DNA of 64,000 nt, from the NCBI RefSeq assembly GCF_015694465.1, contig NZ_JADQDO010000010.1, positions 109,850 to 173,849 of the forward strand, read 5' to 3'. The position numbers were made by a program, and so were the translations under genes. This document shows, in pieces, positions 35,665 through 45,611 of this stretch. The notes beneath the pieces are model-generated. The model was not told where the DNA came from, made no database searches, and saw nothing but the letters and a program-made list of their open reading frames with translations. Within the stretch, counting starts at the first letter, position 1. The number at the start of each line of letters is the position of its first letter. Origin of the DNA: Microvirga alba. Its GTDB lineage: Bacteria > Pseudomonadota > Alphaproteobacteria > Rhizobiales > Beijerinckiaceae.

Positions 35665-37680
35665 TCACGCGGGCAAGGGCAGGCGCTTCACGCCCGCTGC
35701 TTGTGTCGCCTTCGAAGAAGAAACGGAGGAGTCAGTCTTTTGCGCCGGCTCCTCCTCGCCTCTCGCGAGCTTTACGCAGACACTGACGCCTTCCCGCAGG
35801 GTCGACACGTAATAGTCGGCTCCCAACGCCCCGCGCAGGTTCGCGTCCTTCAACACGGCGTCATCCTTCGACCAGAGACCGACGAGAATCGGAACGTCGG
35901 GAACGTGCCTGCGAAGCCGCTGCACAAGATAACGCAGATGAGCGGGCGTTCCGCCTACATCGAGGTAGCAAAGACATACCATCTGCGCGCCGCTCGCATC
36001 GAGATTGAAAGCGGTAAACCGTGAAACCGCCTCATACGGAATGACGCGCTCTCCCAAGCCGTGCTTTTCGATAAGCTGAGCCATCATCGCGGCAGCGGCC
36101 GCATCGAGCGGCCCGCGACCCGCAACGCAGAGAATGGCCCCATCAGCCTTCCAGGTATCGGGGATAGCGTCGCTCTCAGGCGGCGATTGCGGCGCCACCG
36201 ACTCTTCGGTTGAGGCTTCCGCGCCTGCCGCCGATGCGGCAGATTCAGCCTTCTTGCCATCGGGGGAGCGTTCGACATCGTCATAACTGTTCAAGTCCTG
36301 GATGAGCGCGTGGGCGACATCCTTGACCTGCGCCAGTTGACGGCTCGTCAGCACGCCACGGCTTGCATCACCGGCAGCGAGCCGCAACGCCTCGATCGCG
36401 ACATCATCGTAGTAGGACATCGGCGAACAGGTTTTAAGAAGCGCCTCGGCGGATTCGAGCGCCTCGTCCGGATCGCCCGCGAGCATGCGCTGATAGAGAT
36501 TCTCTGCGGGCGTCAAAGCAGGCTGGTCGCCCAAGAGCACACTCAAAAATTCCAGCCGCTCCACATGCCGCCCCAGCACGACGAGGCAGAGCGTCAACGG
36601 CGTCGCGATGACCAGGCCGATGGGCCCCCAGAGCCAGGTCCAGAAAATAGCCGAGATGACGACCGCGAAGGGAGATAGCCCCGTGCTCTTGCCATAGACG
36701 AAAGGTTCGACGACCTGCCCCATCAGCGGCTCGCCGATCAGGAACAGGGCAGCGGTCATCAGCGCCATCGACCAGCCGGGATCAACGGCCGAGGCGACAA
36801 GGATCGGGAACACAGCCCCGATGAAAGACCCGATATAGGGGACAAAGCGCATCAGGGCTGCGATGACGCCCCAGAGGGCCGGGCTGGGCACGCCGATCAG
36901 CCACAAACCAATCCCGATCATGACGCCGAAAGACGCATTGAGCCCGAGCTGCATCAGAAAATAGCGACTGAGGCGGCGCCCGGCATCGTCCATCGCCGCC
37001 GTCGCACGATGCAGGTCGCGCGCGCCGAACAGCCTGATCATCCGATCGCGCAAGTCTTCGCGCTGCAGGAGAATGAAAATCAGAACCACGAGGACGATGC
37101 CGGCCGTCGTGAGCGGCTGCAGAACCGGCGCGGCAATGCTGCGCACGATCTCAAGCGGCGTCGCGGGTCGCTCGTGCACCTCGACGGGAAGCGGATTGAC
37201 CTGCGGCGCGGGCGAAGGGACAGGAGATGGCCGCGTCGCCGACTGTTCTTCCGTCACTGCGTTGCCGATTTCATTGATGACGGATGGCAGCCGCGCGAAG
37301 GTCTGCTCACGCAAGGAGCGGACCTTTTCCTTGATCGTGGTTTGATAGCGCGGAAGGTCGGTTGCGAGACCAGCCACTTGAAAACCGATCAGGCTTCCGA
37401 GCGCGGCGATGATCCCAAGCGCGAAAAGAACGGCGATGATGACCGACGGGATGCGGCCGAAATGCCATTTGCGCATCAACTCGACGAAGGGCGCCAGAAG
37501 GAACGCGAGGAGGATCGCCAGCACGATCGGCAGAAACACCTCTTGCCCGATATAGAGCGCGACGAGGACGACGATGCCGACGGCAAGCGTCGTCAAGCCA
37601 TTGATGCCGGGAACGCGCGGTGGCTCGACTTCGGTTTCCGATAAAGGCTGGCGCGCATTCTCAGTGGTCGTGGGAGGCAT
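35665..37680 (-). CDS. AI-2E family (PerM/YdiK) membrane protein with added C-terminal domain
   Basis: The N-terminal about 400 residues are an AI-2E/PerM family transporter: hydrophobic helices beginning TTLAVGIVVLVALYIGQEVF and a late ALWGVIAALMRFVPYIGSFI. The family includes exporters and sodium/proton antiporters; the name does not prove AI-2 transport. After it come about 250 extra residues: a helical part, an acidic/Ala-rich linker, and a Rossmann-like domain (GAQMVCLCYLDVGGTPAHLR then PDVPILVGLWSKDD) resembling B12-binding-like folds. I choose the ATG at 37680 because GGA lies seven bases upstream; ATGs at 37707 and 37713 lack a ribosome site. Confidence 0.8.
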   Translation of the reverse strand: MPPTTTENARQPLSETEVEPPRVPGINGLTTLAVGIVVLVALYIGQEVFLPIVLAILLAFLLAPFVELMRKWHFGRIPSVIIAVLFALGIIAALGSLIGFQVAGLATDLPRYQTTIKEKVRSLREQTFARLPSVINEIGNAVTEEQSATRPSPVPSPAPQVNPLPVEVHERPATPLEIVRSIAAPVLQPLTTAGIVLVVLIFILLQREDLRDRMIRLFGARDLHRATAAMDDAGRRLSRYFLMQLGLNASFGVMIGIGLWLIGVPSPALWGVIAALMRFVPYIGSFIGAVFPILVASAVDPGWSMALMTAALFLIGEPLMGQVVEPFVYGKSTGLSPFAVVISAIFWTWLWGPIGLVIATPLTLCLVVLGRHVERLEFLSVLLGDQPALTPAENLYQRMLAGDPDEALESAEALLKTCSPMSYYDDVAIEALRLAAGDASRGVLTSRQLAQVKDVAHALIQDLNSYDDVERSPDGKKAESAASAAGAEASTEESVAPQSPPESDAIPDTWKADGAILCVAGRGPLDAAAAAMMAQLIEKHGLGERVIPYEAVSRFTAFNLDASGAQMVCLCYLDVGGTPAHLRYLVQRLRRHVPDVPILVGLWSKDDAVLKDANLRGALGADYYVSTLREGVSVCVKLARGEEEPAQKTDSSVSSSKATQAAGVKRLPLPA

Positions 37681-37865
37681 TGGCGTCCAATCTGCTAAGG
37701 AATCCATCGACATGCCGACAACGTGCGGCGACCGAGAACGATCCTTGGCCGTTCCTGAAAGTCGGCTCTTCCGAGCAGCGCTGGGACCTTTTGCCCCCTG
37801 TGAAGTTGTACCCTGAACCCCATCTCACAACTCAGACGATCGTGCCTGGAAGCCAGAATTTCCCC

Positions 37866-38654
37866 ATGCTGATAACGCGGCGAATACTTCTGATTGGCAC
37901 AGCTCTCGCTGCGTCCCACGCCGTTCGTGCTCACGAGGGAAGGCCAAACACGATGCCAGTCACGCAGCACCGTCACGTTTTCTCAAGCAGCGGCAAGGAC
38001 ATCGCCGTCGATACGCTCCAAGCGGATGGCTTATCGCGGCCTCCCGCGGTGATCATGCTCCATGGGGCGGACGGATTGAGCGAGAACAGTCAATACGTCG
38101 AGGGAGCGCAAGCGGTCGCGCGGGCGGGCTATCAGGTCAACCTGGTTCATTATCTCGACCGGACGGAGGAGAATCGAGCCTCCTTCAGCACCGTGTTTCA
38201 AAATTTCCAACCCTGGCTGGACACGGTCAACGACGCCCTTGCCTGGGTCGCAAACCGCACGGAGATAGACACAACCCGCCTCGGCATCATCGGCATCTCC
38301 CTCGGCGCGGCGCTCGGCCTTGCGGCCGCCAGTGCCGATCGACGCATCAAGGCCCTGGTGAATTATTTCGGGCCCTTGCCGCGGGGCGCGATTGCGCCCG
38401 ATGCCCACCTGCCGCCGACCCTGGTTCTCCACGGCGCCATGGATCCCATCGTCCCGGTTGCCAATGCCTACGCGGTCGAGGCCCTGCTGCGGCAGCAGGA
38501 GGTTCCACATGAGATCCAGATCTACCCCGACCAGGGACACGGCTTTCGTGGGGAGGCGCGGGATGATGCGCTGCTACGGGTTATTGCGTTTCTTGGGCAA
38601 TATCTCGCGGGCAATGGACCTCATCCTCTTCCGGGCGAGCGCTTAGACCGCTAA
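37866..38654 (+). CDS. Dienelactone hydrolase-like alpha/beta hydrolase, exported
   Basis: 262 residues with an Arg-Arg N-terminus and hydrophobic segment (RRILLIGTALAASHAVRA), suggesting export, perhaps by Tat. Alpha/beta-hydrolase features: nucleophile Ser in GISLGA (classical dienelactone hydrolases use Cys), Asp in GAMDPIVP and His in DQGHGF. The frame is open upstream of 37866, but the signal peptide marks this start. It is divergent from the AI-2E gene and 35 bases upstream of the peptidase gene. Substrate unknown; an esterase or lactonase is likely. Confidence 0.82.
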   Translation: MLITRRILLIGTALAASHAVRAHEGRPNTMPVTQHRHVFSSSGKDIAVDTLQADGLSRPPAVIMLHGADGLSENSQYVEGAQAVARAGYQVNLVHYLDRTEENRASFSTVFQNFQPWLDTVNDALAWVANRTEIDTTRLGIIGISLGAALGLAAASADRRIKALVNYFGPLPRGAIAPDAHLPPTLVLHGAMDPIVPVANAYAVEALLRQQEVPHEIQIYPDQGHGFRGEARDDALLRVIAFLGQYLAGNGPHPLPGERLDR

Positions 38655-38689
38655 GAATCCACTGATCAACGACACAAGCGAAGAGATCC

Positions 38690-40765
38690 ATGACCGCATC
38701 CGACGCGATTCTCACGGCCAATCCGCTCCTGCGTCCCTGGACGACCCCTTTCGGCCTTCCGCCCTTCGAGAGCATCACGCCGGAGCATTACAAGCCCGCT
38801 TTCGACACGGCGCTCGCGGAACAACAAGCCGAGATCGCGGCCATCGCGGCCGATCCGGCCCCTGCAACCTTCGCCAACACGATCGATGCCCTGGAGAAGA
38901 GCGGCGCGAGCCTCAAGCGCGTCGGCGGCGTGTTCTTCAATCTGGCGGGATCGCACACCAACGAGGCGATTCAGGCAGTCGAGCGCGAAATGGCGCCGCT
39001 TCTTGCCAAGCACCGCAACAGCATCTTCATGAACGAGGCGCTGTTCAAGCGTGTCGATGATCTTTACCGCGAGCGCGAGAGCCTCGGCCTCGACGCAGAG
39101 CAGGCGCGCGTTCTCGACCGTTATCACACCATCTTCGTCCGCGCGGGCGCGCGCCTTGGCGCGGACGAGAAGAAGCGTCTTGCCGCGATCACCGAGAGGC
39201 TTGCGAGCCTCGGCACGCAATTCGCGCAGAATGTGCTCGCCGACGAGAAATCCTATCGTCTCGTGCTCGACACGGAAGTCGATCTCGCCGGGCTTCCGTC
39301 TTTCCTGCGCGAAGCGGCAGCGCAAGCGGCCGAGGATGCGGGCCTGAAGGGCAAGCACGTCATCACGCTCTCGCGCTCCAGCATCGAACCCTTCCTGCAA
39401 TTCTCAAGCCGCCGCGATCTGCGCGAACAGGCTTTCAAAGCCTGGGCCGCGCGCGGGGATGCGGGCGGCACGACGGACAACAAAGCGATCATCACCGAGA
39501 TGGTGCGGTTGCGCGCCGAACGTGCGCGGCTCCTGGGCTACGAGACCTTCGCCGATTTCAAACTCGCCGATACCATGGCGAAGACGCCGGATGCGGTTCT
39601 CAAACTCCTGAACGATGTCTGGACGCCCGCCCGCGCCCGCGCGCAGCAGGAGCGCGACGACCTGCAAGCGCAGGCACAATCGCAAGGCGACAATATCGAG
39701 ATCGAGGCCTGGGATTGGCGCTATTATGCCGATCAGGTCCGCATGGCGCGGCACAATCTCGATGAAGCGACCATCAAGCCCTACTTCCAGCTCGACCGGA
39801 TCATCGAAGCCGCCTTCGACACGGCGCAGCGCCTGTTCGGTCTGAACTTCCAGGAACTGAAGGAATTTCCGCGCTATCATCCCGATATCCGCGCCTGGCA
39901 AGTCACCGATGCAACCGGCGCGCCTGTCGGCATTTTCATCGGCGATTATTTCGCGCGAAGCTCCAAGCGCAGCGGCGCGTGGATGAGTGCATTCCGGTCG
40001 CAGGAGAGGCTCTCCGGCGACATCCGGCCGATCATCGTCAACGTGATGAACTTCGCGAAAGGCGCACCCGGCGAACCTTCGCTGTTGAGCTTCGACGATG
40101 CGCGCACCTTGTTCCACGAGTTCGGACACGCGCTGCACGGTCTCTTGTCGAACGTGACCTATCCCCTGCTCGCCGGCACAAGCGTATCGACGGATTTCGT
40201 CGAATTGCCATCGCAGCTCTACGAGCATTGGCTCTCGCAAGCGGACATCCTGCGCCGCTACGCCACGCATTACCGCACGGGCGAGCCGATGCCGGAAGCG
40301 TTGCTGGAACGCCTGATGGCCGCGCGCAATTTCAACCAAGGCTTTGCGACGGTGGAATACCTTGCCTCGGCCTTCGTCGACATCGACCTTCACCGGCGCA
40401 CACTATCCGGCGATCTCGATGTGTCCGCCTTCGAGAAGGAGTCTCTTGGCAAGATCGGCATGCCGCGCGAAATCATCATGCGCCATCGCACGCCGCATTT
40501 TGCGCACGTGTTCTCCGGCGACGGTTATTCGTCGGGCTACTACAGCTATCTCTGGTCGGAAGTGCTCGACGCGGATGCCTTCACCGCGTTCGAGGAAACG
40601 GGCGACGCCTTCAACAAGGACATGGCGGACAAGCTGAAACGCTTCATCTATTCCGCCGGAAACCTGCGCGATCCGGCGGAAGCCTACACGGCCTTCCGCG
40701 GTCGCCTGCCGACGGCGGACGCGCTTCTCGCCAAGCGTGGCCTCACCACGACGCCGGCAGCCTGA
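38690..40765 (+). CDS. M3 family metallopeptidase (oligopeptidase A / peptidyl-dipeptidase Dcp)
   Basis: Cytosolic zinc peptidase of 691 residues, the family length. The HExxH motif is H476-E477-F-G-H480 in LFHEFGHALHG, with downstream Glu in the usual position. No signal peptide. It degrades short peptides and would complement the dipeptide importer a few kilobases upstream. Dcp and oligopeptidase A are hard to separate by sequence alone. Confidence 0.93.
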   Translation: MTASDAILTANPLLRPWTTPFGLPPFESITPEHYKPAFDTALAEQQAEIAAIAADPAPATFANTIDALEKSGASLKRVGGVFFNLAGSHTNEAIQAVEREMAPLLAKHRNSIFMNEALFKRVDDLYRERESLGLDAEQARVLDRYHTIFVRAGARLGADEKKRLAAITERLASLGTQFAQNVLADEKSYRLVLDTEVDLAGLPSFLREAAAQAAEDAGLKGKHVITLSRSSIEPFLQFSSRRDLREQAFKAWAARGDAGGTTDNKAIITEMVRLRAERARLLGYETFADFKLADTMAKTPDAVLKLLNDVWTPARARAQQERDDLQAQAQSQGDNIEIEAWDWRYYADQVRMARHNLDEATIKPYFQLDRIIEAAFDTAQRLFGLNFQELKEFPRYHPDIRAWQVTDATGAPVGIFIGDYFARSSKRSGAWMSAFRSQERLSGDIRPIIVNVMNFAKGAPGEPSLLSFDDARTLFHEFGHALHGLLSNVTYPLLAGTSVSTDFVELPSQLYEHWLSQADILRRYATHYRTGEPMPEALLERLMAARNFNQGFATVEYLASAFVDIDLHRRTLSGDLDVSAFEKESLGKIGMPREIIMRHRTPHFAHVFSGDGYSSGYYSYLWSEVLDADAFTAFEETGDAFNKDMADKLKRFIYSAGNLRDPAEAYTAFRGRLPTADALLAKRGLTTTPAA

Positions 40766-40786
40766 GAATGAGAAGAAACAGTGGGC

Positions 40787-40972
40787 CTAAAGCCCGATCA
40801 GGCTGACTTTCAGATGTCTCGTCCGGCGCCTGAACCAACGGAACTGCACCTGGACATCTCGTTCCGTGTCGCGGGGCAAGGGATTCGCCTGCTTGTTTTG
40901 ACGCAAGACGCTCAGCAGGAATGCCGCCCCCTCCGGGTCCGTTTCCAAGGCTTTTGCATCAAGCACCGGCAT
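40787..40972 (-). CDS. Small conserved-looking hypothetical protein
   Basis: 61 residues from the ATG at 40972, preceded by AGGGGAAG at suitable distance. It starts MPVLDAKALETDPEGAAFLL and ends in a basic run (FRWFRRRTRHLK). I do not recognise a family. Codon use looks coding. It converges on the peptidase gene (21-base gap) and lies 56 bases downstream of the aldose epimerase gene stop, on the same strand. Confidence 0.45.
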   Translation of the reverse strand: MPVLDAKALETDPEGAAFLLSVLRQNKQANPLPRDTERDVQVQFRWFRRRTRHLKVSLIGL

Positions 40973-41028
40973 CCTGAACTTCCCCTGTCGGTTGTTGTTT
41001 GTCCCGCGTAACGGAAGGCAAACAACGG

Positions 41029-42066
41029 TCAACCGGATCGCGGAGTTCCGTCTGCCAGCGCGAATCGCAACTCGCTGACCTGACGGGAAACCTGACCGGG
41101 CTCCAAGATACACGGGGGAAAGTGGGCCTTATTAGGGCCGTCCGGAAAACGCTGCGGCTCGAGGCACAAACCAGCATGGGGGCCATAGTGAACGCCACCC
41201 AGACCCGGAACAGGAACCTCGATCATGTGGCCGTCATAGAACTGCACGCCGGGCTCGGTCGTCCAGAGTTCCATGGTCAGACTGTTCTTCAATGACTTCA
41301 ACGTCGCCGCGTGGCCGAAATCGCCCGCCCCACGCGTGAGCACGTAATTGATATCGTAGGAGATTCGGCGCTGCATCAACTGCGACGCCCCAATCGGCCT
41401 CAAGGTCGTGAAATCGTAGGCGGTATCGGCCACGCTCATGATCTCGCCGGTGGGAATGAGATCAGGCGATGTCGGCGTGATGAAATGCGCCGCGAGCATC
41501 AGGTGGTGAGACGAGATGTCCGTGCTGCCGTCGAGATTGAAGTAGCCATGCGTGGTGAGATTGACCGGCGTCGGCTTGTCGCAGGTGGCCTCCAGCACGA
41601 TCCGCACGGTGGCGGGTTCAATGAGAGCGTAGGTGCAGGTGGCGACAAGACGGCCCGGATAGCCCATGTCGCCATCGGCCGAGACGAGGGCAAGCGTGAC
41701 GCTGGAAGGATGCCGGTCGATTTCCGTCCACAAGCGCCTGCCGAACCCTGCCGCGCCGCCATGAAGCTGGTTGCGTCCTTCGTTGGCGTTGAGCCTGAAC
41801 AATTGTCCGCCCAGATGGAAGCGGGCATGACCGATGCGGTTGGCATAGCGCCCGACGATCGCTCCGAAATAGGGGGAATGAGCGATATAATCCTCAATTG
41901 AATTGAGCCCGAGGACGACACGCTGCAAACCGTTGGCGGAGGGCACGACAAGGTCGCGGATCACAGCGCCCCAGGTGAGGACGCGCATCTCCATCCCTGT
42001 CGGACCCGTGAGCGTGATCTCCAGGACGTCGCTTCCGTCGACGGAGCCGAAGCGCTCGATGGTCAT
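41029..42066 (-). CDS. galM: Aldose 1-epimerase (galactose mutarotase)
   Basis: Interconverts alpha and beta sugar anomers. 345 residues with family signatures: GRYANRIGHARFHLGGQLFR and NEGRNQLHGG near the N-terminus, the catalytic His region PVNLTTHGYFNLDG, and the late catalytic Glu in AGLCLEPQRFPDGPN. It lies 4 bases after the SMP-30 lactonase gene in the same operon, a pairing seen in sugar oxidation pathways. Confidence 0.92.
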   Translation of the reverse strand: MTIERFGSVDGSDVLEITLTGPTGMEMRVLTWGAVIRDLVVPSANGLQRVVLGLNSIEDYIAHSPYFGAIVGRYANRIGHARFHLGGQLFRLNANEGRNQLHGGAAGFGRRLWTEIDRHPSSVTLALVSADGDMGYPGRLVATCTYALIEPATVRIVLEATCDKPTPVNLTTHGYFNLDGSTDISSHHLMLAAHFITPTSPDLIPTGEIMSVADTAYDFTTLRPIGASQLMQRRISYDINYVLTRGAGDFGHAATLKSLKNSLTMELWTTEPGVQFYDGHMIEVPVPGLGGVHYGPHAGLCLEPQRFPDGPNKAHFPPCILEPGQVSRQVSELRFALADGTPRSG

Positions 42067-42070
42067 GAGA

Positions 42071-42949
42071 CTATCCCTTGAAGATATTGGCCCTCACGCC
42101 CCGGATGCCGGTTTCGACCGAAAAGAGATGACCCGCCATCGGATCGATGTGGGGATCGCGCCCGATGGCGGCGGTCGTGATGTAGAGCGTCGTGAGATCG
42201 GGGCCGCCGAACGCGCATTTGGTGACCTGCGCCGTCGGCACCGGCACGACCCGCTCGACCGACCCGTCGGGCGCGAAACGCGAGACGCGGGACGCACCCC
42301 AATGGCACACCCAGAGATGGCCTTCTGAATCCACGGTCATGCCATCGGGAAAGCCCCATCCTTCCTCGAAACGCACGAACACCCGCGCCGGGCCAAGCCC
42401 ATCGTCGACGATGTCGTGGGCATAGACGATCCCTCCGAGCGTATCGGTGGCGTAGAGCACGTTTCCATCGTGACTGAAGGCAGGGCCATTGGTGATTACG
42501 ATGCCTTCCCGCAAGGCGGTCAGGTGCTTGCCGTCCCAGCGCCAGAAACAGCCCGTAGGACTCGTCTCCAGATCATCCATCGTGCCGAAGTAAAGGCGGC
42601 CGTCGGGTCCTACGTGTCCGTCATTGATCCGGTTGTCGGGTTTGTCCGGCTCAGGAGACACGAGCCGTTGCCGCTCGCCGCCCCAGAGATGAAGCCGGGA
42701 CAGGCCGGATTTGAAACCGGCGATGACGATATCCGGATCCGCCGTCAAGGCGACGAAGCCGATCGGCTCCGGCACGTCGATGCGGTCATGCTTGGCGGTT
42801 TTGGGCTGATAATGCCAGATTCCGGGGTTCTTGATGTCGACCCAATACAGCGTGTTCGTACGGTGGTCCCAAAGCGCGCCCTCGCCGAGCACGCAACAGC
42901 TTGCCACCGCAACATGAGGCGCGTGTGGGTGGACGACTGGATGACTCAT
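42071..42949 (-). CDS. SMP-30/gluconolactonase family protein
   Basis: Six-bladed propeller lactonase of 292 residues. Metal-site residues are seen in CVLGEGALWDHRTNTLYWVD (Glu), in GNVLYATDTLGG and in GWGFPDGMTVDSEGHLWVCHW (Asp). Probably hydrolyses an aldonolactone such as L-arabinono- or gluconolactone. Operon partner of galM. Start ATG at 42949; no strong ribosome site was found. Confidence 0.9.
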   Translation of the reverse strand: MSHPVVHPHAPHVAVASCCVLGEGALWDHRTNTLYWVDIKNPGIWHYQPKTAKHDRIDVPEPIGFVALTADPDIVIAGFKSGLSRLHLWGGERQRLVSPEPDKPDNRINDGHVGPDGRLYFGTMDDLETSPTGCFWRWDGKHLTALREGIVITNGPAFSHDGNVLYATDTLGGIVYAHDIVDDGLGPARVFVRFEEGWGFPDGMTVDSEGHLWVCHWGASRVSRFAPDGSVERVVPVPTAQVTKCAFGGPDLTTLYITTAAIGRDPHIDPMAGHLFSVETGIRGVRANIFKG

Positions 42950-43001
42950 GTTTTTTCCCCATAGGACGCCGTTCCGGTAACTCTGCCGCCCCCGCCCCGG
43001 T

Positions 43002-44198
43002 TCATTCCGGCCGGTATCCGTCCGCGATCCTCCGGGCGAGGGACACCAGGCTCAGATCGGAACCGGCGGGTCCCATGAGCGAGATCCCCAGCGGCGCGCC
43101 ATGCCGGGAGGCAAGTGGGATGGAGACCTGCGGCAGACCGGACAGCACCGACAGGCAGAGAAGGTTCAGGGCCTTGTTGCGATAGTCGTTCAGCGCCTCC
43201 TCGCTGTCGGTAAGCAGAGGCGCGACGTCGGGCATCGTCGGCAGGACGAGGACGCTATCAGCGCCAAGCAGGGCACTGAGCCGCTCGCGGAAGGCATTGC
43301 GGATCGTCTGCGCCTCGGCGACCTGGCGGCTCGTGACCGTCTGCGCGAAGGCGAACCGGTCGGCGACGCTGGGTCCGAGCGGCGGGTGAAACCGTTCGAT
43401 CATCGGCCCGTCAACAACCCAGGCCTCCCGGCTCTGGATGTATCGCAAGGCCCAGTAGAGGGCGAGGAACCCTTCCACCGCAACGTCCTGCTCCTGAGCC
43501 CCTCCGAGAAGCGACTCGATGCGGGAAAGAGCGGGCGCGAGAGCCTCCCGGACAGGCGCGTCCAGCAGCCCGAAGGCGTCTGTCGCAAGGAGCAGTCTCG
43601 GCCTTTGCGACAGGGGCCGGTCATCGGCTCCGAGCAACACCTCCCCGACCCGCTCGAAAGTCGCGCCGTCCCGGGTGAAGAACCCGCAGGTGTCGAAGGA
43701 GGGGGCGAGGTCGTGGCACGCCTCCAGGCTCACCCGGCCATGAGTCGGGCGGATACCGAACAGGCCGCAATGGCTCGCCGGAGCCCGCACGGAGCCGCCT
43801 GTATCCGTGCCGAGGGCAAGGTCGCACAGGCCGTTCGAGACGGCGGATGCCGAGCCGGATGAGGAGCCGCCCGGAATACGGCCTGGCGCTGCCCCGTTCA
43901 CCGGCGTGCCGAAATGGGCGTTCTTGCCGTTCATGGAAAAGGCCAGCTCGTCCGTGATCGTCTTGCCGACGAAGCGCGCCCCCGCGTCGAGCAGCTTCTG
44001 CACCGTCGGCGCCGTGCGCGCCTTGATGCCGGACAAAGCCAGCATATGGGGCGACCCACACCCGGTCGGATAGCCCGCCACGTCGAAGAGATCCTTCGCG
44101 GCGAAAGTCAGGCCCGAGAGCGGCCCGGTTTCGGCATGCGGTAGGGCGACCGCCGGATAGGGCATGAAAGCGCGGGCAGGATCGGCATCGAGGAGCAT
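43002..44198 (-). CDS. Amidase signature enzyme
   Basis: 398 residues. The Ser-cisSer-Lys triad is visible: Lys35 in FAAKDLFD, the cis-Ser in PGGSSSGSA (about 112-114) and nucleophile Ser136 in GTDTGGSVRAP. It is shorter than GatA and resembles plant AMI1-type amidases. It is divergent from a branched-chain-type ABC importer (154-base gap), suggesting that it hydrolyses an imported amide to acid plus ammonia (inference). Confidence 0.9.
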   Translation of the reverse strand: MLLDADPARAFMPYPAVALPHAETGPLSGLTFAAKDLFDVAGYPTGCGSPHMLALSGIKARTAPTVQKLLDAGARFVGKTITDELAFSMNGKNAHFGTPVNGAAPGRIPGGSSSGSASAVSNGLCDLALGTDTGGSVRAPASHCGLFGIRPTHGRVSLEACHDLAPSFDTCGFFTRDGATFERVGEVLLGADDRPLSQRPRLLLATDAFGLLDAPVREALAPALSRIESLLGGAQEQDVAVEGFLALYWALRYIQSREAWVVDGPMIERFHPPLGPSVADRFAFAQTVTSRQVAEAQTIRNAFRERLSALLGADSVLVLPTMPDVAPLLTDSEEALNDYRNKALNLLCLSVLSGLPQVSIPLASRHGAPLGISLMGPAGSDLSLVSLARRIADGYRPE

Positions 44199-44352
44199 GA
44201 GACCACATCACTTGAGAAGAGCGACCGCAACTGTGTCATCCGCAATGAGGGCCAGCAAGGCCGGAATTCTCCCCGTGTGGAGGATTCGCGCTTTCTTCGC
44301 GCGCCGATTGGCCGTAAACCCGCGCAGGTCCTGTGCATAGGGGAAATGAGGG

Positions 44353-45558
44353 ATGGCGAAGGTTTCGATGGCGCGTTGGTTCGCTCTTGGTCTGGCGCTT
44401 GCGCTCGGAGCACCGACGGCGCAGGCGCAACAGCCCCCGATCAAGATCGGCGAACTGAATTCCTATGCGAAATGGGCGGCTTTCACCGTGCCTTATCGCA
44501 ATGGCTGGCAGCTCGCCCAGGACGAGATCAATGCCAAGGGCGGCGTGCTCGGCCGGAAGCTGGAAATCATCTCCCGGGAAGACGGCTCGACGACGGGCGA
44601 CACGACCCGCGTCGCCGAGGAACTCGTGACCCGCGAAGGCGTGTCGCTTCTGTTCGGCTCCTTCCTGTCGAATGTCGGCGTCGCCATGGCGGATTTCGCC
44701 AACCAGAAGAAGATCGTCTACATCGCCGCCGAGCCGCTGACCGACGCCGTCACCATGGCGCAGGGCAACCGCTATACCTTCCGCATCCGCCCCAACAATT
44801 TCATGCAGGTCGGCATGCTGGTGGAGCAGGCCAAGGCCTCCGGCGCGAAGCGCTGGGCCATCGTCGCGCCGAACTACGAATACGGGCAGTCGGCAGCGCA
44901 GGTGTTCAAGCGTTTGATTCAGGAGCGCGTGCCCGGCGCGGAAATCGTCGCGGAGCAATATCCGGCGCTCGGCAAGATCGAGGCAGGCCCCACCGTCTCG
45001 GCCATCGAGCAGGCGAAGCCCGACGGCATCTTCAACGTTCTCTTCGGCCCCGACCTGACCCAGTTCGTCCGCGAAGGCAACACGCGCGGCCTGTTCGAGA
45101 AGAAGTCGATCCTTTCGCTTCTCACCGGCGAACCCGAGTGGTTGCTGCCCCTGAAGGACGAGGTTCCCGAAGGCTGGACCGTCACCGGTTATCCCTGGGA
45201 TCAGATCACCGAGCCCAAGCACAAAGCTTTCATTGACGCCTATCGCGCCAAATTCAACGATACGCCGCGCCTCGGCTCGCTGCTGGGCTACATGGTCGTC
45301 ACCATGATCCGCGACACCATCGAACGCGCGGGCTCGGCCGAGACCGACGCTTTCATCAAGGCGATGCAGGACGCCAAATTCGACACCGTCATCGGCCCCG
45401 TGACCATGCGCGGCAGCGATCATCAGGCGAGCATGGGCGCTTGGGTCGGCAAGCTCGCGCTGAAGGGCGCGACCGGCGGCATGGCGGACTGGACCTACAA
45501 GGACGGCACGCCTTTCATGCATTCCGAAGCCGAAGTGAAGGCGGTGCGGAAGGATTGA
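44353..45558 (+). CDS. Branched-chain amino acid/amide ABC transporter binding protein
   Basis: 401 residues, SBP family 6 (LivJ-like). Signal peptide about residues 1-25 (LALGAPTAQAQ). The mature part starts PIKIGELNSYAKWAAFTVPY; typical segments include RNGWQLAQDEINAKGGVLGR. An alternative ATG at 44368 would shorten the leader. First gene of the importer operon. An amidase (divergent) and an M20 amidohydrolase (downstream) suggest amides or ureides as cargo instead of plain amino acids. Confidence 0.9.
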   Translation: MAKVSMARWFALGLALALGAPTAQAQQPPIKIGELNSYAKWAAFTVPYRNGWQLAQDEINAKGGVLGRKLEIISREDGSTTGDTTRVAEELVTREGVSLLFGSFLSNVGVAMADFANQKKIVYIAAEPLTDAVTMAQGNRYTFRIRPNNFMQVGMLVEQAKASGAKRWAIVAPNYEYGQSAAQVFKRLIQERVPGAEIVAEQYPALGKIEAGPTVSAIEQAKPDGIFNVLFGPDLTQFVREGNTRGLFEKKSILSLLTGEPEWLLPLKDEVPEGWTVTGYPWDQITEPKHKAFIDAYRAKFNDTPRLGSLLGYMVVTMIRDTIERAGSAETDAFIKAMQDAKFDTVIGPVTMRGSDHQASMGAWVGKLALKGATGGMADWTYKDGTPFMHSEAEVKAVRKD

Positions 45559-45611
45559 GCATGTCGGGCCTCCGCGTGAAACGCGCCCTCCCTCTCGGGA
45601 GCGAGTGACGC

